This document shows, one piece after another, positions 8,209-14,411 of a stretch of 64,000 nt of DNA. Positions within the stretch are counted from its first letter, which is position 1. Each line of letters begins with the position of its first letter. The notes beneath the pieces were generated by a model. The model did not search any database. It was not told the DNA's origin and saw only the letters and a list, made by a program, of their open reading frames with translations. This DNA comes from Flavobacteriales bacterium (GTDB lineage: Bacteria; Bacteroidota; Bacteroidia; Flavobacteriales_D; Parvicellaceae), in NCBI GenBank assembly GCA_020635565.1, contig JACJZN010000006.1, positions 558,001 to 622,000 of the forward strand, given 5' to 3'. The translations under genes were made by a program, and so were the position numbers.

Positions 8209-9180
8209 TTATTCTCTTATTAATACACTTCTATAGTTGGGATCATACATCAATCCAGATTTTGCAATTCCATAAGATTGTTTGATCAATTTGTTTGCTA
8301 CTGCTATCAATGCCAATTTTTTTGATTTTCCCTTGTTCACTAATCGCTCGTAGAGTGCTTTGCATTGTGGATTGCAATAACTAGCTGTAAAGCTGCAGAG
8401 AAATAGATGATTGCGAACTTGTTTGTTACCTACCTTACTTATTCGAGAACGTCCACGTATACTGCTCCCTGAGGTCCGTTCTGTTGGTGCCAAACCAAAG
8501 TATGAACTAACCTGTCTATCACTCTCAAAATCCTTAAATCCATTTGTGCTAACTATCAGCAACATTGCTGTCTTATCTCCTATCCCTGGTACACTTTTCA
8601 GTCGAGTATACAGGCTATTCTGGTGCTCTTTCATTAACTCCTTTAGAGCTTCTTCAAGACACGAAATCTCCGTCTTCAGATGTTTTAATTGACGCTTCAG
8701 AGAACGAACTAAAATTCCCGTAATTACCCCTTTTGTTGACAGACTATGAAGTTTGTTCTTTAACGCGGTTTGTTGCTTTAAATAAGTATCTAATGTAGTG
8801 TAGATATCTTTACTCTGCTCTACATATTCGGGGTTTGGCTCCCATAAATCTAAAACCTGTTCCTCTCCGTAATGACAGATCATTTTTGCATCACTCTTAT
8901 CTGTCTTGTTGCGGTTTAACTTCATCTGGATAAAACGCTTTACAACCAATGGATTTACTACGGAGACCCTTATTGTTCGTTCATGTAAATACATCGCTAA
9001 CTGATGATGATAACTGCCTGTTGACTCCATCACATAATGACTACCAACTCCATAAGTCTTCAATAATAATTGATACCCTTTATGATTGTTGGGGTAACTA
9101 CTACTTCCTTTTAACACTGAATAAACATCCAACGTATCCTTGGACACATCTATTCCTACAATTTCTGTACTTTTACTCAT
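8209..9180 (-). CDS. IS110 family transposase (DEDD/serine)
   Basis: A 323-residue recombinase of usual length. The N-terminal RuvC-like domain carries D in IVGIDVSKDTLD (about residue 10), E in VMESTGSY (about 52) and the DD of KTDKSDAKMI (about 95-98). A helical linker follows, then the C-terminal transposase domain with a helix-hairpin-helix (SVPGIGDKTAML, about 197-208). The catalytic-serine region is TSGSSIRGRSRISKVGN (about 237-253). With a bridge RNA this class joins a donor and a target site. Starts at the ATG complementary to 9178-9180. The plus-strand open frames over it are antisense shadows. Confidence 0.95.
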   Translation of the reverse strand: MSKSTEIVGIDVSKDTLDVYSVLKGSSSYPNNHKGYQLLLKTYGVGSHYVMESTGSYHHQLAMYLHERTIRVSVVNPLVVKRFIQMKLNRNKTDKSDAKMICHYGEEQVLDLWEPNPEYVEQSKDIYTTLDTYLKQQTALKNKLHSLSTKGVITGILVRSLKRQLKHLKTEISCLEEALKELMKEHQNSLYTRLKSVPGIGDKTAMLLIVSTNGFKDFESDRQVSSYFGLAPTERTSGSSIRGRSRISKVGNKQVRNHLFLCSFTASYCNPQCKALYERLVNKGKSKKLALIAVANKLIKQSYGIAKSGLMYDPNYRSVLIRE

Positions 9181-9196
9181 ACTTATATTTTGAAGG

Positions 9197-9345
9197 ACAA
9201 AGACTACTGTAATACTACATCCTAAAAACAGGCTTTATGCCCAATGAACTGATCGTATTTTGGTAGTAAAAGAGAGGGGATCTTCATTGTTGACGAGCTC
9301 GTAACTCTAAAGCTATAATGACCTTATTCCTCTCTTTTGTCCTTT
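9197..9345 (-). ncRNA. candidate bridge RNA of IS110 copy 2
   Basis: Read 5'-3' on the minus strand. Target loop: stem AAAAGAGAGG/CCTCTCTTTT (9329-9338 with 9268-9277), guide TTATAGC (9312-9318), inner hairpin GTTACGAG/CTCGTCAAC (9289-9305), guide CAACAATG (9285-9292). Together these match the attC target TATAGC...CATTGTTG. Donor loop: stems ACTAC/GTAGT (9263-9267 with 9203-9207) and AATAC/GTATT (9255-9259 with 9211-9215). Its guide TCAGTTCATTG (9242-9252) equals the distal junction, and guide TTAGGATG (9218-9225) is complementary to CATCCTAA at the proximal end. The pattern fits known IS110 bridge RNAs; transcription is inferred. Confidence 0.72.
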
Positions 9346-9543
9346 GATTTATACTAATAAAGATAAATACTTGGTAAACTTAGGAAAGCTATACGTAATG
9401 CGGGGTTTGGTACTCTATTGAAAGTAAATGAATATTAACAAACATATCGGTAGGCTGACAGTGCAGTGCTTTCTAAACCCGCACTACGCATAGCCAAACC
9501 GTTGGGCACAATTAAGGAATAGACGAATAAAAACGAAATTCAC

Positions 9544-9551
9544 TATCTTTG
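9544..9551 (+). promoter_or_regulatory. Bacteroidota -7 element (TAnnTTTG) before the toxin-antitoxin cassette
   Basis: TATCTTTG fits the Bacteroidota -7 consensus exactly and lies 4 bases before the antitoxin ATG (9556), so the transcript would be nearly leaderless. No convincing TTTG -33 element is at the expected distance. Confidence 0.45.
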
Positions 9552-9555
9552 TTAT

Positions 9556-9855
9556 ATGTCATTCAAAGAGCAATATAAAGATCAGTTAATTGACCTATGC
9601 AAAAGGTACAATGTAGAGACGTTGTATCTATTTGGTTCTGCTCAATCTGAAACGATGAATGAATCTAGTGATGTGGATCTATTGGTAAAATTTAAGAAAT
9701 TTAATCTAGCCAAATACTTTCAGAACTATATTGATTTCAAGACAAAACTACAAGAGTTATTTAATCGCAAAGTTGATCTCCTTGAAGAGCAGACACTGTC
9801 TAATCCATACTTGATCAAATCAATCAATAAGAATAAAGAATTGATTTATGGATGA
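9556..9855 (+). CDS. mntA: MNT-type nucleotidyltransferase antitoxin (MntA-like)
   Basis: A 99-residue minimal nucleotidyltransferase. LYLFGSAQSETMNESSDVDLLV (about residues 23-44) contains the GS-x10-DxD active-site motif. A third acidic residue is likely in KVDLLEE (about 73-79). Characterised MntA antitoxins AMPylate a tyrosine of the partner HEPN toxin and so silence it. It overlaps the toxin gene by 8 bases. Both genes lie in cassette 9502-10266, bounded by GTTGGGCAC and GTGCCCAAC. Confidence 0.9.
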   Translation: MSFKEQYKDQLIDLCKRYNVETLYLFGSAQSETMNESSDVDLLVKFKKFNLAKYFQNYIDFKTKLQELFNRKVDLLEEQTLSNPYLIKSINKNKELIYG

Positions 9856-10192
9856 AAGAATTCAAAAATGGCTATATGACATCAAAGTTGCAATTGATGA
9901 AGTTGATTCGTTCTTTGAAGGTGAGTCTATGATCTTTGAGAATTATCAGAAAAATAAAATGCTCAAACGCGCAGTTGAAAGAGAATTCGAAATCATTGGC
10001 GAAGCTATGAATCGAATACTTAAACGTGACGAATCATTCATTGAAAAAATCGAAGATGCTGTCAATATCGTAGGGTTGAGGAATCAAGTGATTCACGCAT
10101 ACGACAATATTTCTGATGAAAGTATTTGGGCTATTATCATCAATCATCTACCCAGATTGAAGAAAGATGTAAATGCTCTACTGAATGAATAA
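9848..10192 (+). CDS. hepT: HEPN-domain ribonuclease toxin (HepT-like, DUF86)
   Basis: A 114-residue all-helical HEPN protein. The R-x4-H-x-Y motif RNQVIHAY (about residues 77-84) is the RNase active site, and its Tyr is the AMPylation target in studied systems. It pairs with the nucleotidyltransferase immediately upstream (8-base overlap). Toxin-antitoxin genes are a recognised cassette cargo that can stabilise arrays against loss. The stop lies 7 bases before the R'' box of the next attC. Confidence 0.9.
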   Translation: MDERIQKWLYDIKVAIDEVDSFFEGESMIFENYQKNKMLKRAVEREFEIIGEAMNRILKRDESFIEKIEDAVNIVGLRNQVIHAYDNISDESIWAIIINHLPRLKKDVNALLNE

Positions 10193-10199
10193 ATACTGT

Positions 10200-10272
10200 G
10201 CCCAACAAAAAGTAAAAATCACAGTCCTAACCTACCAAACCGAAACTGCGCTTTTTACTCAAAGCGTTGTGT
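10200..10272 (+). other. attC site, class 2-like variant (73 bp)
   Basis: R'' box GCCCAAC (10200-10206), R' box GTTGTGT (10266-10272). The arms AGTAAAAA and TTTTTACT pair, flanking CCTACCAAACCG, the same loop core as in the other short sites. Confidence 0.85.
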
Positions 10273-10284
10273 GGCATTTAAAAA

Positions 10285-10812
10285 ATGAAAATCCTTTTAA
10301 CTGGAATACTGATAATCCTGAGCCTTGGAATATTCTCGCAGAAAATTATTTCAGGAAATATTATTGACTTTGAAAGTGGTTTTCCGGTGAAAAATGTCTT
10401 GTTAAAAATTGAGAACAAGACCAAAAATGACTCAATAGGAACTTTTATTACTGATAGTACCGGCAGATTCTCTATCAACTTAGCAAACTGGAATTTTGAC
10501 GATACTATGAAACTTACACTTTCAACAATTGAGTTTCAGACAGTCATAATTTGTGATATTCCACTAGAAAAAGACACAACTGAATTATGTGATTTATATA
10601 TGTATCGCAAAGGAGGAACCTGGAATGGAATGATAGTAACAAAACGCTTTCTAGGTATTCCAATAAAAAAAGAATATGGAGGTGGGACAATGAAAAACTT
10701 CATAGAACTGAATAGTATAGACGGAAAAATTACACTTAAATATTTCTGCGATGTATCTGTAGTTGCCGAGACTTCAGAGTTAGAATATATTTCAATAAAG
10801 TATAAAAAATAA
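10285..10812 (+). CDS. secreted protein with carboxypeptidase-regulatory-like domain
   Basis: An N-terminal signal peptide (MKILLTGILIILSLGIFSQ, about residues 1-19) leads into a beta-sandwich-like region. The wording KIISGNIIDFESGFPVKNVLLKI...DSTGRFSINL (about 20-70) is typical of CarboxypepD_reg-like domains of Bacteroidota envelope proteins (G-x-V-x-D, then D-x-x-G-x-F/Y-x-I). The C-terminal 80 residues are not recognised. Probably periplasmic or surface-exposed. Single gene of cassette 10267-10880 (GTTGTGTGGC with GCCACACAAC). The ATG lies 13 bases after the R' box. Confidence 0.75.
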   Translation: MKILLTGILIILSLGIFSQKIISGNIIDFESGFPVKNVLLKIENKTKNDSIGTFITDSTGRFSINLANWNFDDTMKLTLSTIEFQTVIICDIPLEKDTTELCDLYMYRKGGTWNGMIVTKRFLGIPIKKEYGGGTMKNFIELNSIDGKITLKYFCDVSVVAETSELEYISIKYKK

Positions 10813-10816
10813 CGCC

Positions 10817-10886
10817 ACACAACAATGACTAAAATAAAGACCTTGCCTAACCAAACCGTTTCCTTATTTTAGTCAAGGCGTTGGCA
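10817..10886 (+). other. attC site, class 2 variant (70 bp)
   Basis: R'' box ACACAAC (10817-10823), R' box GTTGGCA (10880-10886). The arms GACTAAAATAA and TTATTTTAGTC form an 11-bp stem. Compared with GGCTAAGATAA/TTATCTTAGCC elsewhere, both arms changed together, so pairing is preserved. Confidence 0.9.
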
Positions 10887-10898
10887 TACATAAAAAAT

Positions 10899-11408
10899 AT
10901 GAAAAAGATTCTATCTGTATTCATTACACTTTTAATACTATCCTGCGAGGAAAATGTTTCAAATTCTACCGAAACAAATACTCCTGATGTAAACAATGAA
11001 TTCAAAATTCAGGACGAATTAGAATTAACCTTTGACCCGATAATTCTTCAAGGCGACTCAATTGTTGGTTATGACACGAATATAGTTTATGTAAGGTTTA
11101 TGTTTGGAGATGGAAATAAAATGCTTAATGATGATTTGTTTTTTATTTCAGAACCGTTGCAAATTGTAGATACTAATTACTCATTACTGGGAGGTCCAGG
11201 AGGTACTGAATTTATGAGGGTATATGATTTTAAAAAATTTCAAATACTTGAATACACAAAAGATTCGAATCAAGACAACTATGTGCTAGACTATACTTAT
11301 TACTTCGAGCCAAAAATAGATCTTTATTTGGCCCCAACTTTAAACGAATTTGGAGATTTTATCGGTTACACTGGGGAGAACTATATTGAAGCGATTAGAA
11401 AAGAGTAA
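10899..11408 (+). CDS. cassette-encoded lipoprotein, unknown function
   Basis: Start chosen at ATG 10899, since the frame opens at a TTG inside the attC box (10881). From here the product starts MKKILSVFITLLILSC, a lipoprotein signal with Cys16. EENVSNSTETN follows, an acidic, Ser/Thr-rich linker like surface lipoproteins of this phylum. The mature domain (about 120 residues) is strand-rich with NIVYVRFMFGDGNKM and a glycine turn LLGGPGGTEF. No family recognised. Single gene of cassette 10881-11624 (GTTGGCATAC with GTATGCCAAC). The stop is 4 bases before the R'' box. Confidence 0.72.
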   Translation: MKKILSVFITLLILSCEENVSNSTETNTPDVNNEFKIQDELELTFDPIILQGDSIVGYDTNIVYVRFMFGDGNKMLNDDLFFISEPLQIVDTNYSLLGGPGGTEFMRVYDFKKFQILEYTKDSNQDNYVLDYTYYFEPKIDLYLAPTLNEFGDFIGYTGENYIEAIRKE

Positions 11409-11412
11409 CGTA

Positions 11413-11630
11413 TGCCAACAATGTATAAAATCACATTGGGTTGAGTCACTAAAAAGGATAATTTGAACTTCCTAAGAATGACCGCCAAATGGAATTCACC
11501 GAAGGTAAATATTCCATTTTGGCTTTTGATCAACCAAAAGTTAAAAGCAAAATGCAGTGATTCGGCTCAGTACTAAAAACAAAAATTGTAACTTTCCACG
11601 ACCCTACGTGTTTTATACGAGGCGTTGGCT
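11413..11630 (+). other. attC site, class 3, extended (218 bp)
   Basis: R'' box TGCCAAC (11413-11419), R' box GTTGGCT (11624-11630). Class 3 palindrome with one insertion: the inner hairpin is lengthened by about 20 bp, from GCCAAATC..GATTTGGC to GCCAAATGGAATT..AATATTCCATTTTGGC. Both arms grew together, so pairing is kept. Confidence 0.87.
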
Positions 11631-11654
11631 ACCATTAAAAATAATCCTTCAAAC

Positions 11655-12158
11655 GTGAACCTAAGAAAAACGATACTGATAACATTTAGCATCATTGGAT
11701 GTTTAATAACTACTTCTTTTTCGTTGGAAAAATACAGTCCAACTTTCCGCGAGTCTTTGAATATACATAACTGGAGAATCTACCTCAATGATTCACTAAT
11801 ATATTCGACCATAAGAAGTGATTTTCCAGATCGAGATCAAAATAAAATATGGCACAACAGCTTTGACTTAACCTTAAAAATCTCTGAAGTTACACCTCAA
11901 GATTCTTTAAAAATAGTTTACTACAACGATGTTATCTGTGGAAATGAACCAATGATTATAATTTCCGACAGTAAAAATAACATATTAGAAAAGTTAGAGA
12001 GTACCAATGTTATTCAGATTCAGTCTATTATTGATAATTATCAAGAAGTAAATGAATTCCAGATATTATACACTGAGACTTGCCCAGACGAAAAAGGAAG
12101 ACTGAAATGGAATACTGGTTATTCAAATAAGATGGTCCAGCTAAAAATAATACGGTAG
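11655..12158 (+). CDS. cassette-encoded secreted or membrane-anchored protein, unknown
   Basis: The open frame begins with TTG at 11625 inside the attC box. The GTG at 11655 gives a better start, since the next residues (NLRKTILITFSIIGCLITTSFS) are a signal peptide or membrane anchor. The remainder (about 140 residues) looks strand-rich (WRIYLNDSLIYSTIRSDFP...SLKIVYYNDVICG) and ends LKIIR with its TAG overlapping the R'' box by two bases. Two mature cysteines could form a disulfide. Not recognised. Single gene of cassette 11625-12346 (GTTGGCTACC with GGTAGCCAAC). Confidence 0.6.
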   Translation: MNLRKTILITFSIIGCLITTSFSLEKYSPTFRESLNIHNWRIYLNDSLIYSTIRSDFPDRDQNKIWHNSFDLTLKISEVTPQDSLKIVYYNDVICGNEPMIIISDSKNNILEKLESTNVIQIQSIIDNYQEVNEFQILYTETCPDEKGRLKWNTGYSNKMVQLKIIR

Positions 12159-12352
12159 CCAACAAGATATAAATCACATAGGGTTAAGTAACGAAAAAGG
12201 TTACTTAGAACTTCCTAAGCGTGAACGCCAAATCACCGATTTGGCTTTTGATCCACTAAAAGTTAAAAGCAAAATGCACTGATCTGGCTCAGTACTAAAA
12301 ACAAAAATCGTAACTTTCCACTACCCTACGTGTTTTATACGAGACGTTGTGC
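12157..12352 (+). other. attC site, class 3 (196 bp)
   Basis: R'' box AGCCAAC (12157-12163), R' box GTTGTGC (12346-12352). Arms TATAAATCACATAGGG and CCCTACGTGTTTTATA; inner hairpin GCCAAATC..GATTTGGC. The gene upstream ends inside the R'' box. Confidence 0.88.
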
Positions 12353-12377
12353 GTAAGCTGCAAAACATAATCTAACA

Positions 12378-12890
12378 ATGGAATTTAAGTATAGAAAAGG
12401 AACAATAAAAGACAAAGGCAAATTGCAAGAATTAGGTGTTCTTTCTTATAGCCAGCATCAGCAAGCTATGACCCCAGAGAATTGGAACAAATACAGCTCT
12501 TTTATGTCAAATCCAGAAACCTTTGAATACTTAATGAACACTTCAACGTGTTTCTTGTGTGAATACGAAAATGAAATTATCGGAATGGCTTTTTTGGTTT
12601 CAAATGGACATCCAACCGAAATGTTTGAAGGCAAGTGGAGCTATATAAGAATGGTTGGTGTGAACCCAAGTTTTGGCGGAAAAGGTATTGCAAAGAGATT
12701 GACCAAGTTATGTATTGATTATGCGAAAGAAACAAATGAAAAATTTGTCGCATTACATACATCAGAATTTATGAATGCAGCAAGACATATTTATGAAGGT
12801 TTTGGCTTTCAAGTTGTCCGAGAACTTACTCGATATGATAAAAAATATTGGATATATCTTCTAAAACTTAATACAAATAGCAGTGATTGA
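12378..12890 (+). CDS. GNAT family N-acetyltransferase
   Basis: A 170-residue acyl-CoA-dependent acetyltransferase. The central strand YIRMVGVNPSFGGKGIAKRL (about residues 90-109) carries the acetyl-CoA pyrophosphate-binding loop (Q/R-x-x-G-x-G/A form, here GGKGIA). LHTSEFMNAARHIYEGFGF (about 134-152) is the usual C-terminal GNAT signature. The substrate is unknown. First gene of a three-gene cassette (12347-13767), overlapping the next frame by 8 bases. Codon use and AT content match the rest of the array. Confidence 0.88.
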   Translation: MEFKYRKGTIKDKGKLQELGVLSYSQHQQAMTPENWNKYSSFMSNPETFEYLMNTSTCFLCEYENEIIGMAFLVSNGHPTEMFEGKWSYIRMVGVNPSFGGKGIAKRLTKLCIDYAKETNEKFVALHTSEFMNAARHIYEGFGFQVVRELTRYDKKYWIYLLKLNTNSSD

Positions 12891-13290
12891 ATACCAAATA
12901 GAAAACAAAATTTCAATAGACGAATTCAAAAGCATTTTAGTAAATTCAACATTAGGTGAAAGAAGGCCTGTGAATGATGAAGAAACACTATCTAAAATGA
13001 TTGAACACGGAAATTTAATTGTTACCACAAGAGAAAATGGAAAATTAATTGGCATTGCTCGTTCATTAACAGATTTTAATTATTGCACCTAGTTATCTGA
13101 CTTGGCTGTTGATGAAGATTATCAAAAAATGGGAATTGGCAAAGAATTAATTAGACAAACAAAATTAGCTTCGCCAAAAGCCAAACTGATTCTTCTTTCT
13201 GCACCAAAAGCAGTAAATTATTATCCAAGAATTGGAATGACACAATGGGAACAATGCTACGTTTTGGATTATATCGAAAACCTAAAATAA
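12883..13290 (+). pseudogene. GNAT acetyltransferase broken by an in-frame TAG
   Basis: Two fragments in the same frame, 12883-13089 and 13093-13290, are separated only by TAG at 13090-13092. Joined they read ...GIARSLTDFNYCT*LSDLAVDEDYQKMGIGKELI..., a normal small GNAT (about 135 residues). Here DFxYCxYLSDLAV is expected, so a Tyr codon probably became TAG. The acetyl-CoA loop QKMGIGKELI and the C-terminal APKAVNYYPRIGM remain intact. GTG at 12883 overlaps the previous gene. A recent nonsense mutation is the simplest explanation; sequencing error or read-through cannot be excluded. Confidence 0.8.
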
Positions 13291-13296
13291 GTTCGA

Positions 13297-13635
13297 ATGA
13301 TTGATTATAATGATAAAATATTTAAACCAATTGAAAATTCAGAAAATGGAGAAACATCAAGTGAAACGGTTTTTCTGTATAAACAAATTGGGAATATTTT
13401 GACTTCCGAGTATTGGGGCGGAAAAATAAAGAAGGGACATTTAATTGGTGTTGTGGATGAAAATGGAAACATAGATATGCGATACCACCAAATAAATGAT
13501 AAAGATGAAATTATGACTGGAATTTGTAAATCAAAACCTGAAATTCTAAAAAATGGAAAAATTCGATTGTACGAAAACTGGCAATGGACATCAGGAGACA
13601 AATCAAAAGGAAAATCAATAATAGAAGAACAATAA
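13297..13635 (+). CDS. small protein of the 'N-acetylglutamate synthase-like' uncharacterised family
   Basis: A 112-residue protein without signal peptide. I recognise the pattern NSENGETSSETVFLYKQ...GGKIKKGHLIGVVDENGNIDMRYHQIN...LYENWQWTSGD. It belongs to a widespread small family sometimes labelled N-acetylglutamate synthase, although it has no GNAT motif, so that name should not be trusted. Probably a small beta-barrel. It follows the broken GNAT gene by 6 bases and shares its cassette, which closes with TACGCACAAC at 13640-13649. Confidence 0.7.
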   Translation: MIDYNDKIFKPIENSENGETSSETVFLYKQIGNILTSEYWGGKIKKGHLIGVVDENGNIDMRYHQINDKDEIMTGICKSKPEILKNGKIRLYENWQWTSGDKSKGKSIIEEQ

Positions 13636-13642
13636 AGCCTAC

Positions 13643-13773
13643 GCACAACATTGGCTATAAACAATTGGGGCGAAAGTGATAAAACGAAAGTATAAACATA
13701 TAACAAAGGTCAGTACCAAAACGAACAATTAGGGTGTAAAATCCCCAACTGTTCATAGCCGAGACCGTTGTAA
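13643..13773 (+). other. attC site, class 1 short (131 bp)
   Basis: R'' box GCACAAC (13643-13649), R' box GTTGTAA (13767-13773). GGCTATAAACAATTGGGG pairs with CCCCAACTGTTCATAGCC. Confidence 0.88.
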
Positions 13774-13780
13774 AACATTT

Positions 13781-14167
13781 ATGAAAACACTATTCGCAAT
13801 ATTTATCGCATTAGTTTTCGTTTCCTGTGCTGATTCAGAGAATAAGAAGGAAATCCAACCTGATTATTCTACCCCTGAAAAAGCTTTGGAGACTTTTGTT
13901 CAAGCCGTTGATGCCTGGGATTTGGAAATCATGGCTAATTCTACAACTCATCCTGAAATGAATATCGAACTTCTAGAAATGCAAAAGAATGATGTGATCG
14001 ATCTGTATTCTGGAAATCATTGTAAAGTTTTAAACTACTATAACAATGACAGTTCTGTAGTATTCAAAGTCGAAAATCAGGACAAAGGAGGTTCTTTACG
14101 GCTTGACGCAAAAGGGGAATGGAAACTCAACGCTTTCATGAATCCTGTGGTTGATCCATTCAAATAA
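13781..14167 (+). CDS. cassette-encoded small lipoprotein (SnoaL/DUF4878-like pattern)
   Basis: Signal peptide MKTLFAIFIALVFVSC with Cys16, then ADSENKKE. The mature domain starts YSTPEKALETFVQAVDAWDLEIMANSTT, which resembles the opening helices of NTF2-like lipoproteins (DUF4878 type: S/T-P-E-x-a, then a change-of-use helix), and ends in strands (SVVFKVENQDKGGSLRLDAKGEWKL). This fold assignment is tentative. A single gene in cassette 13768-14366 (GTTGTAAAAC with GTTTTACAAC). Total 128 residues. Confidence 0.7.
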   Translation: MKTLFAIFIALVFVSCADSENKKEIQPDYSTPEKALETFVQAVDAWDLEIMANSTTHPEMNIELLEMQKNDVIDLYSGNHCKVLNYYNNDSSVVFKVENQDKGGSLRLDAKGEWKLNAFMNPVVDPFK

Positions 14168-14175
14168 ATGACGTT

Positions 14176-14372
14176 TTACAACAAAGTATAAAATCACATA
14201 GGGTTAAGTAACTAAAAAGGGTATTTGGAACTTCCTAAGAATGACCGCCAAATCACCGATTTGGCTTTTGATCAACCAAAAGTTAAAAGCAAAATGCACT
14301 GATTCGGCTCAGAACTAAAAACAAAAATTGTAACTTTCCACTACCCTACGTGTTTTATACGAGGCGTTAGCG
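14176..14372 (+). other. attC site, class 3 (197 bp)
   Basis: R'' box TTACAAC (14176-14182), R' box GTTAGCG (14366-14372). Arms GTATAAAATCACATAGGG and CCCTACGTGTTTTATAC; inner hairpin GCCAAATC..GATTTGGC. Confidence 0.9.
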
Positions 14373-14411
14373 GTAAGGTAAAAAACAAGACGACACAGGA
14401 CAAAGACAAGA

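Larger units (their letters stand above)
8177..9385 (-). mobile_element. IS110-group insertion sequence, copy 2 (complete, 1209 bp)
   Basis: Ends were set by comparing with intact attC sites and copy 1: transposase-side end TTAGGA at 9385, distal end starting AACTGAGC at 8177. No terminal inverted repeats or long target duplication. The long noncoding stretch (205 bp) is 5' of the transposase and only 32 bp lie 3', which is the IS110 (not IS1111) subgroup arrangement. It is inserted in the attC between CAACAATG and GCTATA. The flanking dinucleotide is TG on the distal side (8175-8176) but AA on the transposase side (9386-9387). Confidence 0.92.
8166..9507 (+). other. attC site, class 1, split by IS110 copy 2
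   Basis: The R'' box GCACAAC (8166-8172) plus AATG (8173-8176) is separated by the 1209-bp element from the rest of the site, 9386-9507. That part starts AAGCTATACGTAATGCGGGG and ends CCCGCACTACGCATAGCC...R' box GTTGGGC (9501-9507). Joined, the site would be about 133 bp. AAGCACAAC (8164-8172) is complementary to GTTGTGCTT at 5472, so this site closes the restriction-modification cassette. Confidence 0.85.

Noticed and set aside
8177..9385. Element as an IS1111-type attC-targeting IS
   Set aside because: The long noncoding part is 5' of the transposase and there are no sub-terminal inverted repeats seen, which fits the IS110 subgroup; only the target preference is similar.
1..9385. Composite transposon with IS110 ends
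   Set aside because: IS110 elements move individually and no unit duplication is seen; the arrangement is explained by two separate attC insertions.
10185..10367. 60-residue plus frame after the HEPN gene
   Set aside because: It runs over the attC site and the next gene's signal peptide in another frame, with no start context.
13297..13635. N-acetylglutamate synthase
   Set aside because: The label is used for this small family in databases, but no GNAT or kinase motif is present; kept as unknown.
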